64,000 nucleotides of DNA from assembly GCA_009760885.1 (NCBI GenBank), contig CM019701.1, forward strand, positions 33,928,697 through 33,992,696. The letters are read 5' to 3'. Position numbers and translations under genes: made by a program. Under the pieces are notes generated by a model. The model searched no databases. It saw only the letters and a program-made list of their open reading frames with translations, and had not been told where the DNA came from. Below are positions 1-11,252 of the stretch, one piece after another. How positions within the stretch are numbered: position 1 is the first letter of the stretch; each line of letters begins with the position of its first letter. The stretch is from Achatina immaculata (taxonomy: Eukaryota; Mollusca; Gastropoda; Stylommatophora; Achatinidae).

Positions 1-700
1 GCTGTGCACCAAGATGTTGAGCCATATTCTAAATGTGGTAGAATACTTTGCTGATATACATTCTTGAGGATTCTTTCACTAGCTCCCCATGTAGTCCCAC
101 TCAATTTTCTTAATATGGCTAGTTTTCTTCTGGCTTTTGCTTCTGCACTGTTGATGTGTTGCTTCCAAGTCAGTTTTGAGTCAAGAGTCACTCCTAAGTA
201 AGTGGGTTGGTTGTCCATCCTTAAGGGTATTTCATTTACAAAGATCTTACCTGCTTTCTGTTTAGATGAGAGGGTGAACAGAGTGGTGCTTGATTTCTCT
301 GTGTTGATACTTACACACCATTTGTTTGTCCATGATGTCAAGATGTCTGCTGCTCTTTGGAGTCTCTGTGTAGCAACTGTCGCATATTCATCTGTACACC
401 ACATGACCAGATCATCTGCATACAGTGCTGCTTTGATTCCATAGGGAAGTTCCTTGACCAGGTCATTAATGAATACAAGGAATAGTGTAGACGAAAGGAC
501 TCCTCCTTGTGGTACACCGTGTCGCAGAAGTACTTTCTGGCTTTTGTGTCCATCCATTACTACTCTAGCTCTTCTATTGTGTAAATAGGACTTTATCCAG
601 TTGTACAGTCTTCCATTCACATTGCAGTTTCTTAGTTTCCACAACAGACCTTTTTTCCATACTTTATCAAAGGCTTTCTTCAGGTCTGTCCACGCTGCTA
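1..700 (-). mobile_element. RNH-GAA LINE fragment, reverse transcriptase region
   Basis: The complement of this stretch encodes non-LTR reverse transcriptase sequence interrupted by stops. Readable pieces include a KKAFDKVW-type first catalytic block, GVLSTLFLVFINDLVKELP, a YADDLVMWC box and the downstream PTYLGV...SKLTWKQH block. The same protein is seen on the + strand at about 29040-29840, so this is a second copy of that family. It continues past the left window edge, and its 5' end on the minus strand breaks off near 700. It is a dead copy upstream of the UQCRB exon. Confidence 0.85.
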
Positions 701-944
701 GTACATAGCACAATAATGAATGCCCCAATTGTAAAACCAGAAGCGATCTAAAACCAGCAACAGTCTCTCTCTCTCACCGCCACACGCACATGCTGCACAC
801 ACACACATGTCATTGCTGATCCTGTAATTTTAAACTTATAAAACATACTGTTGGATTAGAGTACTTACATATTGTTTTACTTTTTTCAGTATTAAATATG
901 TAACTTTAGAGTATTGACACCTGTATAATAAAGCATTATTTTAT

Positions 945-1070
945 AAAAGATGTCCATTTATCCATCCATGTCTTTGGTCGGCAATCGGCTAAGCAATCAC
1001 TGCCCAGTACATCTTGTGGCATCTTGGCAGGGCATCAACAAATTCTCTCCACCTTTCACAGTCTGCATAT
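945..1070 (-). mobile_element. LINE-K 3' end fragment
   Basis: Short relic matching the 3' end of the LINE at about 18130-18265 in reverse orientation. Both contain the WREFVAAL-type C-terminal coding block, the TGGGCAGTGATTG-type end and an ATGGATGG tail. It is too short to show more of the element. Confidence 0.55.
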
Positions 1071-1501
1071 AGAAGATGTACTGTACTGTATTGTTTAGAA
1101 TTTGGTAAATAATCAACTGTATGTATCATTTAGAATTTGGTAAACAATCAACTGTTTTGTTATTGGTAAGGCTTGTGATTAACAATTTTAGGAGCTAAGT
1201 GAGGTTAGGGGTAGGGGAACAAGAATCATTTACAGAATTTAAATTTTCATGAGAATCCTGGACTCCTAGCCCATGAATGACAAGTGCCAAGTTTATATTG
1301 TCTCATGTTTACTTTCAGTTGTCTGTTTCCAAAAACTTTTTTTTTTTTTTAAACTGTTGTCTTTTGGATTGTCCATGCTTACAATTTGTATTTTGGTAAT
1401 CCACTTTATAACCTATAACCATATTTATTGAAAGAACTCATAAACTTTGTGTTGTATATGTAAACCTAAATGCATGATATTATTATTTTACTAAATAACA
1501 G
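1071..1501. other. No gene seen; UQCRB intron 5' of the exon
   Basis: AT-rich sequence with a short locally repeated phrase (TTTAGAATTTGGTAAA at about 1097 and 1130). A splice acceptor with AACAG ends at 1501. I looked for the expected first UQCRB exon (the WYYNAAGF-type N-terminus) here and did not find it. Confidence 0.5.
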
Positions 1502-1680
1502 GTCTGAGGAGAGATGATGTCATTATGGAAGATGAAATACATGGTCCAATAATTCGGGAAGCCTTGCGAAGGATCCCAAAGCATGAACTGGATGCTCGCA
1601 ATTTTCGTATTATGCGAGCAAATCAACTTTCAATGACAAAATCTGTCCTCCCTCGTGATCAGTGGACAGTGTATGAAGAG
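1502..1680 (+). CDS. UQCRB: Cytochrome b-c1 complex subunit 7 (UQCRB/QCR7), internal exon
   Basis: This 179-nt exon encodes a segment beginning GLRRDDVIMEDE and ending PRDQWTVYEE. It follows the animal UQCRB pattern closely: LxRDD, an acidic stretch, EALRRIP, a FRIMRA helix and LP-x-D/E-QWT-x-YEE. UQCRB is a small matrix-side subunit of respiratory complex III and contacts cytochrome b. The exon is flanked by AACAG on the left and by GTTAGT at 1681. Codon phase on entry uses one base from the upstream exon (Gly, G|GT). The codon phase at the end is 0 and joins the exon at 18403. The human gene splits at equivalent positions. The N-terminal exon (about 30 aa) is missing from the window, so the gene is partial here. 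Identification rests on recalled family sequence, not on a search. Confidence 0.93.
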
Positions 1681-1911
1681 GTTAGTGTGTGAAGGTGGTA
1701 CAGGAAATGAGTTGATGGTTGATGAAGCAGATGAACTAATGAGATAAGTTCATAAAACAAAGATGTAAAATTATGAATTATTAAAATGGTGTATTAAGGT
1801 GAGTCAAAAATTCACCACGTTTTTCAGTATCCTAATTTCAATAAAGATTCCCATCTTATACACTACACTGGCATTTGTAACGTCATGCTGACATCATGTA
1901 TTGCATCATTC

Positions 1912-2115
1912 TGAAAGCATCTCTCTCTCTCTCTCTCTGAACCTAAAGTGCCCAAGGGCTTCTGCAAGGGTTTTCCACAAATGCCTGTCCTTTGCCTTTT
2001 TTTCCGCTCAAGCCCAGGTGAGCCCTCTATTGCTCAACATTCTCTCTTTTCTCCTCTATGTATCCTTTGGTCCATCCTTCTGTTCCTATGTGGTTTCCAT
2101 TTCTGTAGCAGTCTG
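1912..2115 (-). mobile_element. LINE-D 3' end fragment
   Basis: The (CT)n run at 1920-1937 is the complement of a (GA)n tail. Adjacent sequence encodes, on the minus strand, the same C-terminus as the copies at 38593 and 57809 (GPK-type, then W-x-R-A-E-K-K-A-KDRHLWKTLAE-like). Diverged and 5' truncated. Confidence 0.7.
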
Positions 2116-2559
2116 ATAGTTTTTGACTGGATAGGGCTGCTGGCCCTATGCCAAACCCTCCTTAATTGCATTTAACAGTTATGTGTGATAGGGTACAGTG
2201 GTCCTATTCTTTGCTTCCCAGGCATGTGCTCGGGTCCTGGGTACCACACGGAGGCTGAAAACATGCATGCTCGTTTTTAGGCAATGAATTGCAAGATATG
2301 TGATCAGCAGAAGGAAATATGGTGGACAGTAAGGTTGTCCTGAGGCATTATTGGAAGAAAGGGCAGAATGCCTCTGCAGCTGCCCATGAAATTTGCAGTG
2401 TGGAAGGGGGGGAACATTTTATGATAGCACTGCAAGGAAATGGTTCCCAACCTTACCCCCTTTGGACTACCATCTGTGATGATGCATTTCCTTCAAGGCC
2501 AGGAATTCAGTTCACTGGAAGAAGTTGAAGCAAGTAATTAACTAATTGTGGTATGACAA

Positions 2560-3384
2560 AAAAAAATGAGTGCATGGATAATTCTCTTTAGTCATTCACA
2601 GACATCGACTTGTATACTTTTGAAGCCATTGAGGATCAGCTGGAGTTGGTGTACATCCCATATAGCTTCTCTTGTACTGATTTAGTCGTTGGCCACATCT
2701 GTTTTCTCTGATGTCATATGTTGGGCAGTCCTACAGAATATGTTCTCCTGTCATCCTACCAGTGCCACATGTGCACATATTGGTCATGTTGACCTTGAGC
2801 CCGGTGAAAAGGGGTAGTCTATTGTGACTAGTGTGGAGCGAAAAAACTGTTGCTAGTTCCTCCGTGTGAGTTTGTGGTGTCATTTTTCTGATGAGCAGAC
2901 TCTTGCTTTTTTATTCGTGAATGTTATTTTTAATCACAGATTTAACTTCCTCGTATGTCATGCTTGTATCTGTGATAATCTGTCACCTTCTTTTGCTAGG
3001 ATGTCTGCTGTTTCATTCTCACTTATACAACAATGGGATGGAATCCACTGTATTATCACTCTTGAGAAATGTTTACATATCTGGCATATTGCTGTTCACA
3101 GGTCACTGAGGGCATCATAAATGTTGCTCTTTAATGCAGTAATTACTGACATTGCATAAGTCATGAGCACTCTGCTACAGTTTTAGGGTCACTGCCACTG
3201 CTCTGAAGTTACTGAAAAATTTCCTTGTTGCTAATGACAGCTTCCTGTGTTCCCCATTGCTTAGCACTAAGAGGACTTCCCTTTCATCATTTTCAGTTGC
3301 ATTGGTCTCAGATCTGTCAGTATAGACACATGACTAGCTGCTACTTGGGAAATTGTTCTCTATAGGCAGAGGTTTCCTTTGTGC
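2560..3384 (-). mobile_element. Old RNase H-type LINE, C-terminal region
   Basis: The minus strand gives diverged but readable RNase H and C-terminal LINE sequence. It includes a remnant of IPSHC-x-x-NE-x-ADILAKE, then LFTGLKVN, CTCGTGRMTGEHIL and DCPTYDIRE. Such a zinc-knuckle-like CxC...H...C after an RNase H domain is typical of I-superclade LINEs. This is a different, older family from RNH-GAA. It is split by the LINE-C insertion at 3396-4051 and resumes at about 4063-4140. Confidence 0.65.
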
Positions 3385-3395
3385 ATGCATATGTC

Positions 3396-4051
3396 AATTA
3401 ACATCACTGCTGTATCTAGACCAACAAGCAGCAGTAAGAATAAATGGTGAGACAACAACTTGGTTTGACATAAAACAAGAGGTCCGTCAGGGGTGCATAT
3501 TGTCACCCTACTTATTTAACTTGTATACTGAAAATATAATGAGGAATGTTAGAGAAGATGTAGATAAAGAATATTACGATGCCATAACAGTTGGAGGTTA
3601 TGAAATACCAGAGATTAGATATGCTGATGACACGGTATTGCTGTCCACAACACAAGAAGGAATGGAAAAACTAATTATGTCAGTCCGCAAGAACAGCGAA
3701 GAGCAGAACCTCTATCTTAATGCAAAGAAAACTAAAGTGATGACAACTGACAAAACAAACAAGGCAACTGAAATATGTATCAATGAGGAAAAACTGGAAG
3801 AAGTGGAGAGTTTTGAATATCTTGGACACATTAAACGTCATGATAATTTAGAGAAGACCATATTGGAAGGATACATAATGGGAAAAAGAAAAAGAAGAAG
3901 ACCGAAACGAAGATGGCTGCAAGACATCGTTGACGATCTGGAAATGGATGCAGCAGCAGCAGGCCATCTTGCTCACAACCGAGAGGCCTATAGGAGTGCT
4001 GTTTGGGAGGCAAAGTTCCGCAAGGGACATGCAAAGGAATGAATGAATGAA
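3396..4051 (+). mobile_element. LINE-C (RTE/BovB-like) insertion with 11-bp TSD
   Basis: Contains an open frame with RT motifs: a QGCILSPYLFNLY block, RYADDTVLLS (catalytic YADD) and ESFEYLG. It then jumps directly to the C-terminal block HIKRHDNLEKTILEGY, GRP-type basic region and HNREAYRSAV, and ends in (ATGA)n. About 100 or more residues between the YLG and GHIKRH blocks are deleted in frame. The 11-mer ATGCATATGTC flanks the element at 3385-3395 and 4052-4062, a clear TSD. It is 5' truncated and inserted into an older LINE. The C-terminal architecture resembles RTE/BovB elements. Confidence 0.9.
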
Positions 4052-4139
4052 ATGCATATGTCTAGTTGTTTGTGCTTGTTATCTGTCAGCTCCAGGAGTT
4101 TATGGTTCATCCATACTTTGTACTAGAGAAGCTGAATGG

Positions 4140-5040
4140 TTTGGGGATAGCTTCAGCACATGTTGGGCATTCTTTCATCATTGCCTTAGTTATTGTAAGG
4201 TAGTATAAGTCTGTCTCTTCCTAGCCCCTTCATTCTCTTGTGTATTGGGTGATTTTTCTAATCTTAGTGGATACCTGATTTACATTTAGGTAAAACAAAT
4301 TTAATATGAAAAAAGGCTTGTGCTTATGGGTACTTGCTAAATGAAATCATTTGAAGCAGGATTGAATGGCAGATCTTATGACATAACCAGATCCAGAATG
4401 TTAAACAAGTGGAAACATCAACATGTGCATGCACATTGACAGAAATTAACCTCTATGATAATACTGTAAAATTCTACGATGTACATATAACACTTCACAT
4501 ATTAAGATTGTGTTAAGAATCATGTATTTATTTTGCAGTAATAAAAGGTGTGTGCACTTTATTTTATAATAATGAACTATCAAGGGTACCCAGTGCTGCC
4601 CAGGTAGATGAGGTGCAAGGACCTATCATCATTTAAGAAATATTAGCAGAAAGCATAAATTGTACACCCTATAGAGAAATTTTTTTAATGAAAAATAGTC
4701 CATGACTTATGCAGGTATTTGGTTTCAGCACCCCCATTTCTGGCCAGAATCTGCCTATACTCAGTTCTATTATATAAATTGGTTTAAAACTTTGCATATA
4801 ACCTATGCTCATCCTCCCATATACTTTAAATCATGTCAAGATTACTTTTATAATAATACAATGTAAATAGTTGTTATACTGTATTGTTTAGAGAATGATG
4901 ACAAGAAAAAAAAACTCTACACATTTGTGACAGAAACAACCAGTGTAAATCAGAGAAAGTATGTATGGTACATGAACATCACTAGCAATGTAACAATTTT
5001 TTATACAGTGAATGATATGCATGATATATGAATAGTAGCC
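4140..5040. other. No gene seen; intronic AT-rich DNA
   Basis: No convincing coding or repeat signal. Low-complexity A/T runs are present. It lies inside the UQCRB intron. Confidence 0.4.
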
Positions 5041-5106
5041 TCTTTTCTTTCCACGAGTTTCTTGAATTCTTCTGGCATCAGATGATGCTTCTTCTTTGTA
5101 CGCACA

Positions 5107-5475
5107 CTAGCGATAATGGTGATACCCTGATGTTCGCGATGCACCTTCTGGCTGGGTACCTCTGACTTCAGCACCTTTCCTTGCTAGGGCAGACTGTGGT
5201 CTTGCTCGGACTGCCATGAAGACAGTGGTGTAGGCTGGCCTGACCAAAACTTTGTTTTCCAGCCTCTGGTGGCTGTACTTAAGCCCCTTCTCCACATCAG
5301 ACCCAGCATGCAACACTGGCTGGCCATACAGCTTCGAGACAGTTCCACAGAGACACTTCGACTTTGGGATGAGGAATCCAATGAGTGCTTCAACATTATC
5401 CATTCCCTGCCACATAGCCTTCTGGCTCTATTTTGTTTACCTCATTCTGGTAGCCATTGTTGTAGAGACTCATAG
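5107..5475 (-). other. Unassigned open frame on the minus strand
   Basis: A minus-strand frame of 102 codons (5415-5107) has better-than-random composition, with phrases such as LIGFLIPKSKCLCGTVSKLY and ENKVLVRPAYTTVFMAVRAR. Overlapping frames are also open, which lowers the coding case. The local base composition is more GC-rich than the surroundings. I do not recognise the protein. It could be a decayed processed gene copy or part of a LINE. It sits next to LINE-K sequence. Confidence 0.25.
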
Positions 5476-5499
5476 ACTTGTCATGCCCTGAATTCATTG

Positions 5500-6280
5500 G
5501 TTTCAGTTTCCAGTGTTTTTTTTTTTTTTGGCTGTTATACATATCATCTTGTGAAATTTGGACAAGTATTTCTCTCTTTTTTGTTGCTTGCTCACCTCAG
5601 ATATTAAAAATCTGACTGAGGCAGGTTGTGGGAATGAGAACAGTTTGGCCATTACCTTTTGTTCTTCAGCATTCTTCTCCATAGAGGAGGGGGTGAAGAT
5701 GCCCAATAAGGTAATCAGTGACCCATAGCTGATATGCCAGCGTTCAGAGTTAGCGACCCATAGCTGACCCTGTCCCACCTCTCCGTGGTACCCGGGGCAG
5801 GGATCGCCGTAGTCCCCGTGGTGGTGGAGTCTGCTAAAGAGTGCATTGCACACCCTCTGCTTTTTAGCTGTACTCTGGGACTGAAAAAGTAACCGCCATA
5901 ACCTGCTCCCACACCGATACGATGCTGTGCCTTAACATCTCTACAGCATCGACTGCAAAGAACAACAGCTCACATTTACAGGGAGTTCATACAAGTCTCC
6001 ATAGAGGAGTGTGGATAAAACATCTCTGGTGATTTTATTTTGGTTCTAGTACTGTACTGGAGGACTTCTAGATGCTTCTAAGATTAATGAAACTTATTGC
6101 TTCATTCAGCTTTATGTCTTTATTTGTTCCTCTTTCCAGTGTTAGTATGCTGTCAAGGTATGTGAAGGTACTGTATCTGTTTCTGTTAGGTTTGGTCATT
6201 AATTTTAATTGCTGTTTGGTTTTCATTATTTCTGATTTCTTGATATTGATGTTCACTCCACTTGTCTGCTGATCAAAGAA
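5500..6280 (-). mobile_element. LINE-K fragment split by an S1 SINE
   Basis: The minus strand encodes LINE sequence containing KKSEIMKTK, a FTYLDSILTLERGTNKDI block (the post-catalytic YLGS region of RT) and INLRSI. A related copy on the + strand at 17560-18265 carries FTYLEH and a RWREFVAAL C-terminus. The S1 SINE at 5690-5995 lies inside it. Many stops; inactive. Confidence 0.6.
5690..5995 (+). mobile_element. S1 SINE-like retroposon with 14-bp TSD
   Basis: A 306-bp insertion flanked by identical 14-mers TCTCCATAGAGGAG at 5676-5689 and 5996-6009. Internal landmarks shared with copies at 36358 and 60040 are CATGCTAGCGTCA-like sequence, GACCCTGTCCCACC, GGGATCGCC, GTGGAGTCTGCTAAAG, GGGACTGAAAAA and a final GCGATGCTGT...CATCGGCTGCAA block. 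No protein is encoded and no clear Pol III boxes were found. It could therefore be a SINE or another short non-autonomous retroposon. Confidence 0.75.
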
Positions 6281-6334
6281 AGCACATGCTACCGGCAGTA
6301 AGTAAAAGAAATGAAATTCGAACAGAGCGCATCC

Positions 6335-7238
6335 AGTTCACAATAGTAAATCTTCTTCATCTTCTTCGTTTGCTTCTACCACCAAGACTGCCCCGTGATC
6401 CTACTGAGTTTACTCCCGTGGTCAGTTGCCTTGTTTGATCCCTGAGAGGATCACAAGAGGTTCAGAGCATCTCAGGGCTTGAGCCTGTATTCTTGGTGGG
6501 TCTCAGAAGCAGGATTGCATGACACCGTGGTTTTCATTGCACTAGTTTAATCTAGAGTTGGACTTTCTCACCGGAAAACATCAGCGTGATTAGGATACGC
6601 ATACATCCCCGTCGGGCGAGAGGTGGTTGCCTGTCTAGACTGCACTGGTCAAGTGTCTCCGACTTAGCATTTTGTGGTTGTGGCCAACCTCTAGAGTGGA
6701 GGTAGCCGTCAAGTTTCACCCCTGGTTTAAGCCGGTTTAGGCATATTTCACCAGTATGAGTGTAGAATGGACGTGGCTGGCCTCTAGAGCAGAGGTGCCA
6801 TGGTATGAGTAGCTCTCCCCGCGAGACTACTGGACATACCGCTTAAGCTTCACTTTATCCTTTCCATCACCTTTTCACATCAGCGCTGCATGGCTTTTCC
6901 TCATTTTCTTCATTGGCCGGAAGGAGTTTTACTCCACATGTGGCATCCAAAGAGTCTCGCCAGCAATGTCTTAACCCCTGGGTTAAGCTGGTTTAGGCAA
7001 TTCATCTGGTATGAGTGTACATGGAACGTGGCTGACCTCCAGAGCAGAGGTGCCATGACTTGAGCAGTCCTGACCTCGAGACTACTGATTACTTCACTTT
7101 CTTTCACCTTTTCCACAATACCACACGGCAACCCATAATCGTGCCTTTCTTCACTGGCCGGGAGGAGCCCCACTTCACGCACGGCAGCTGAAGAATCTTG
7201 CCAGCAGCGGACAATAGTAAATGAAAAGATTATTGCGG
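6335..7238 (-). repeat. Repeat H, reverse copy
   Basis: Interspersed repeat read on the minus strand. It contains subrepeats with CTCTAGAGG followed by a GCCACGT...CATACTGGTGAA...CCTAAACCGGCT...CAGGGGT phrase, then a GGTGAGAAAGTCCAACTCTAG phrase, and ends in a GAAGAAG-rich tail at about 6345-6365. It has no coding capacity. It is the reverse-orientation partner of the + strand H copies at 12200-16082. Confidence 0.7.
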
Positions 7239-7245
7239 AGTTATT

Positions 7246-8049
7246 CATTCATTCATTCATGTCCCTTGCAGAACTTTGCTTCCTAACAGCACTCCTGTAG
7301 GCTTCTCGGTTGTGAGCAAAATGACCTGCTGCTGATGCATCCATTTGCAGATCATCAGTGATGTCTTGCAGCCATCTTCACCTTGGTCTTCTTCTCTTTC
7401 TTTTTCCCATGTACCCTTCCAAGACAGTTTTCTCTAGATTATCATGATGTTTATGTGTCCAAAATATTTAAGTTTTTATCTCTTTAATCCTCTTTACTAC
7501 CCAGCCTTCTTCAATATTAAGTTCTTGTAGTATGGATATATTTGTTCTTTTTTGTGTCCATGGTATTTTAAGAACTCTTCTGTAGCATTTACTTTCAAAG
7601 GCATTTATGTGTTTCTCATCTGCTTTGTTTAGTGTCCAGATCTCACAGGCATATGTTGTGATGGGAAAGATGCATGCCCTTAAAAATCTTATTTTTGTAG
7701 TTCCGTCTGTTCCTCTCCACAGATTCTTTAGTTGTTTTACTTTCTGAAGAGCGATAGATGTTCTCCTTTTAATTTCCCTCATTGTATCTCCGTTAGTAGT
7801 GATCCAAGATATTCAGAACTCGCCACTTCTTCTAGTTTTTCCTCATTGATACATATTTCAGCTGCCTTGTTTGTTTTGTCAGTTGTCACCAATTTAGTTT
7901 TCTTCACATTAAGATAGAGGTTTTGCTCTTCGCTGTTCTTACGGACTGACATAATTAGTTTTTCCGTTCCTTTTTGTGTTGTGAATAGTAATATTGTGTC
8001 ATCAGCATATCTAATCTCTGGTATTTCATAACCTCCAGTTGTTATGCAA
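7246..8049 (-). mobile_element. LINE-C insertion with 7-bp TSD
   Basis: Reverse-orientation, 5'-truncated LINE-C. The minus strand reads EIRYADD-like RT, KLIMSVRKNSEEQN-like and EVESSEYLGS-like blocks, a MREIKRRTSIALQKVKQLK helix, CEIWTLNKADEKH and the GHIN-type C-terminus, with an (ATTC)n tail complement at 7244-7259. AGTTATT occurs at 7239-7245 and 8050-8056 as a TSD. Confidence 0.85.
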
Positions 8050-8705
8050 AGTTATTACTTTTACTTTATACGACATTTTTATGCATAAAATGCACATAAT
8101 ACATGCACATGGGTAATATATTTTCTTGTATAAGTAAATGTTTACGCATGTAGCATACACACCTGTTTAACTCGCAGATGTGTGTGTGTGCATGCATGAG
8201 AGAGAGATAGATAAATAGCAGAGTTGTTGTTATTTGGAATTTTATAATCTTATTCTTAGCAGTAATTTTTTTTTTACCATTTTTTGTCATGCGAGATGAG
8301 TCATTGGGAAAAAAAGATAATAGAAAAAGTATCTGCAGTTGTAAGCATTTGTCATGTGCGGTACTTACATTTCAGCAAGTAGTAGTGGTTCATTGTCCTT
8401 AGTATAAAACATTAACATGAATGACTGTTTTCTGTGGATATGAAGAAAAGGACACTCCTACACTTCTGAAAGAACATTACATGACATAGTTTCAAATATG
8501 AACTTACGCATATAAACATGATCAAAACTTGTGACGATGGAGGCAAGCTGCTTCAAATTTTACAATGCCATGATAGGAGTGTTGGCGAATACAAGTTCTG
8601 ACACCATGGCATTTGAGGCATTACTCTTTGTTGTACATAGTAATGAGATTGTAAATCTGTCATTTTGTAAAACTGAACCATACACCCTCTGTCTGCCTTT
8701 GTGAA

Positions 8706-9321
8706 GACAGAGACTGGCTGTCACCGGAGACTATAGCCCAAGGCAGTTTCTACTCCTTTGTGACTGTCTGTCACCGGAGACTATATCCCAAGGCAGTTTC
8801 TACTCCTTTGTGACTGTCTGTCACTGGAGACTATAGCCCAAGGCAGTTTCTACTCCTTTGTGACTGGCTGTCACCGGAGACTATAGCCCAAGGCAGTTTC
8901 TACTCCTTTGTGACTGGCTGTCACTGGAGACTATAGCCCAAGGCAGTTTCTACTCCTTTGTGACTGTCTGTCACCGGAGACTATAGCCCAAGGCAGTTTC
9001 TACTCCTTTGTGACTGGCTGTCACCGGAGACTATAGCCCAAGGCAGTTTCTACTCCTTTGTGACTGTCTGTCACTGGAGATTATAGCCCAAGGCAGTTTC
9101 TACTCCTTTGTGACTGGCTGTCACCGGAGACTATAGCCCAAGGCAGTTTCTACTCCTTTGTGACTGTCTGTCACTGGAGATTATAGCCCAAGGCAGTTTC
9201 TACTCCTTTGTGACTGTCTGTCACTGGAGACTATAGCCCAAGGCAGTTTCTACTCCTTTGTGACTGTCTGTCACTGGAGATTATAGCCCAAGGCAGTTTT
9301 TACTCCTTTGTGACTGGCTGT
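8706..9321 (+). repeat. 50-bp minisatellite, about 12 units
   Basis: The unit carries TGACTGTCTGTCACTGGAGA followed by CTATAGCCCAAGGCAGTTTC and TACTCCTTTG. Units differ at a few sites (GGCTG/GTCTG, ACCGG/ACTGG, CTATAG/TTATAG). It is the end of tandem copy 1. Confidence 0.95.
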
Positions 9322-9789
9322 CCTCTAGAGCAGAGGTGCCATAGTATGAGTAGATCTCGCCGCGAGACTACTGGACATACCGCTTAAGCTTCACTTTATC
9401 CTTTCCATCACCTTTTCACATCAGCGCTGCATGGCTTTTCCTCATTTTCTTCATTGGCCGGAAGGAGTTTTACTCCACGTGTGGCATCCAAAGAGTCTCG
9501 CCAGCAATGTCTTAACCCCTGGGTTAAGCCGGTTTAGGCAATTCATCTGGTATGAGTGTACATGGAACGTGGCTGACCTCCAGAGCAGAGGTGCCATGAC
9601 TTGAGCAGTCCTGACCTCGAGACTACTGATTACTTCACTTTCTTTCACCTTTTCCACAATACCACACGGCAACCCATAATCGTGCCTTTCTTCACTGGCC
9701 GGGAGGAGCCCCACTTCACGCACGGCAGCTGAAGAATCTTGCCAGCAGCGGACAATAGTAAATGAAAAGATTATTGCAGAGTTATTCAT

Positions 9790-10590
9790 TCATTCATTCA
9801 TTTGCATGTCCCTTGCAGAACTTTGCTTCCTAACAGCACACCTGTAGGCTTCTCGGTTGTGAGCAAAATGACCTGCTGCTGATGCATCCATTTTCAGATC
9901 ATCAGTGATGTCTTGCAGCCATCTTCACCTTGGTCTTCTTCTCTTTCTTTTTCCCATGTACCCTTCCAAGACAGTTTTCTCTAGATTATCATGACGTTTA
10001 TGTGTCCAAAATATTTAAGTTTTTTTCTCTTTAATCCTCTTTACTACCCAGCCTTCTTCAATATTAAGTTCTTGTAGTATGGATATATTTGTTCTTTTTT
10101 GTGTCCATGGTATTTTAAGAACTCTTCTGTAGCATTTACTTTCAAAGGCATTTATGTGTTTCTTGTCTGCTTTGTTTAGTGTCCAGATCTCACAGGCATA
10201 TGTTGCGATGGGAAAGATGCATGCCCTGAAAAATCTTATTTTTGTAGTTCCGTCTGTTCCTCTCCACAGATTCTTTAGTTGGTTTACTTTATGAAGAGCG
10301 ATAGATGTTCTCCTTTTAATTTCCCTCATTGTATCTCCGTTAGTATTGATCCAAGATATTCAGAACTCTCCACTTCTTCTAGTTTTTCCTCATTGATACA
10401 TGTTTCAGCTGCCTTGTTTGTTTTGTCATTTGTCATCAGTTTAGTTTTCTTCACATTAAGATAGAAGTTTTGCTCTTCGCTGTTCTTACGGACTGACATA
10501 ATTAGTTTTTCCATTCCTTTTTGTGTTGTGAATAGTAATATTGTGTCATCAGCATATCTAATCTCTGGTATTTCATAACCTCCAGTTGTT
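9790..10590 (-). mobile_element. LINE-C, duplicated copy
   Basis: Same insertion as at 7246-8049, carried along in the 2.54 kb tandem duplication. Minus-strand frames preserve KLIMSVRKNSEEQNFY, CEIWTLNKADKKH and RRVLKIPWTQKRTN blocks. It is not an independent insertion because its flanks are also duplicated. Confidence 0.85.
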
Positions 10591-11252
10591 ATGCAAAGTT
10601 ATTACTTTTACTTTGTACTGCATTTTTATGCATAAAATGCACATAATACATGCACATGGGTAATATATTTTCTTGTATAAGTAAATGTTTACTCATGTAG
10701 CATACCCACCTGTTTAACTCGCATATGTGTGTTTGTGCATGCATGAGAGAGAGATAGATAAATAGCAGAGTTGTTGTTATTTGGAATTTTATAATCTTAT
10801 TAGCAGTAATTTTTTTTACCATTTTTTGTCATGTGAGATGAGTCATTGGGAAAAAAAGATAATAGAAAAAGTATCTGCAGTTGTAAGCATTTGTCACATG
10901 CGGTACTTACATTTCAGCAAGTAGTAGTGGTTCATTGTCCTTAGTATAAAACATTAACATGAATGACTGTTTTCTGTGGATATGAAGAAAAGGACACTCC
11001 TACACTTCTGAAAGAACATTACATGACATAGTTTCAAATATGAACTTACACATATAAACATGATCAAAACTTGTGAGGATGGAAGCAAGCTGCTTCAGAT
11101 TTTACAATGCCATGATAGGAGTGTTGGCGAACACAAGTTCTGACACCATGGCATTTAAGGCATTACTCTTTGTTATACATAATAATGAGATTGTAAATCT
11201 GTCATTTTGTAAAACTGAACCATACACCTCTGTCTGCCTTTGTGAAGACAGA

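Larger units (their letters stand above)
6781..9321. repeat. 2.54 kb tandem duplication, copy 1
   Basis: This block reappears nearly unchanged at 9322-11820 at an offset of about 2541 bp. It contains half of repeat H, a minus-strand LINE-C, a unique AT-rich spacer and a 50-bp minisatellite. The junction at 9321 joins the minisatellite to H at a shared GGCTG. Confidence 0.85.
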
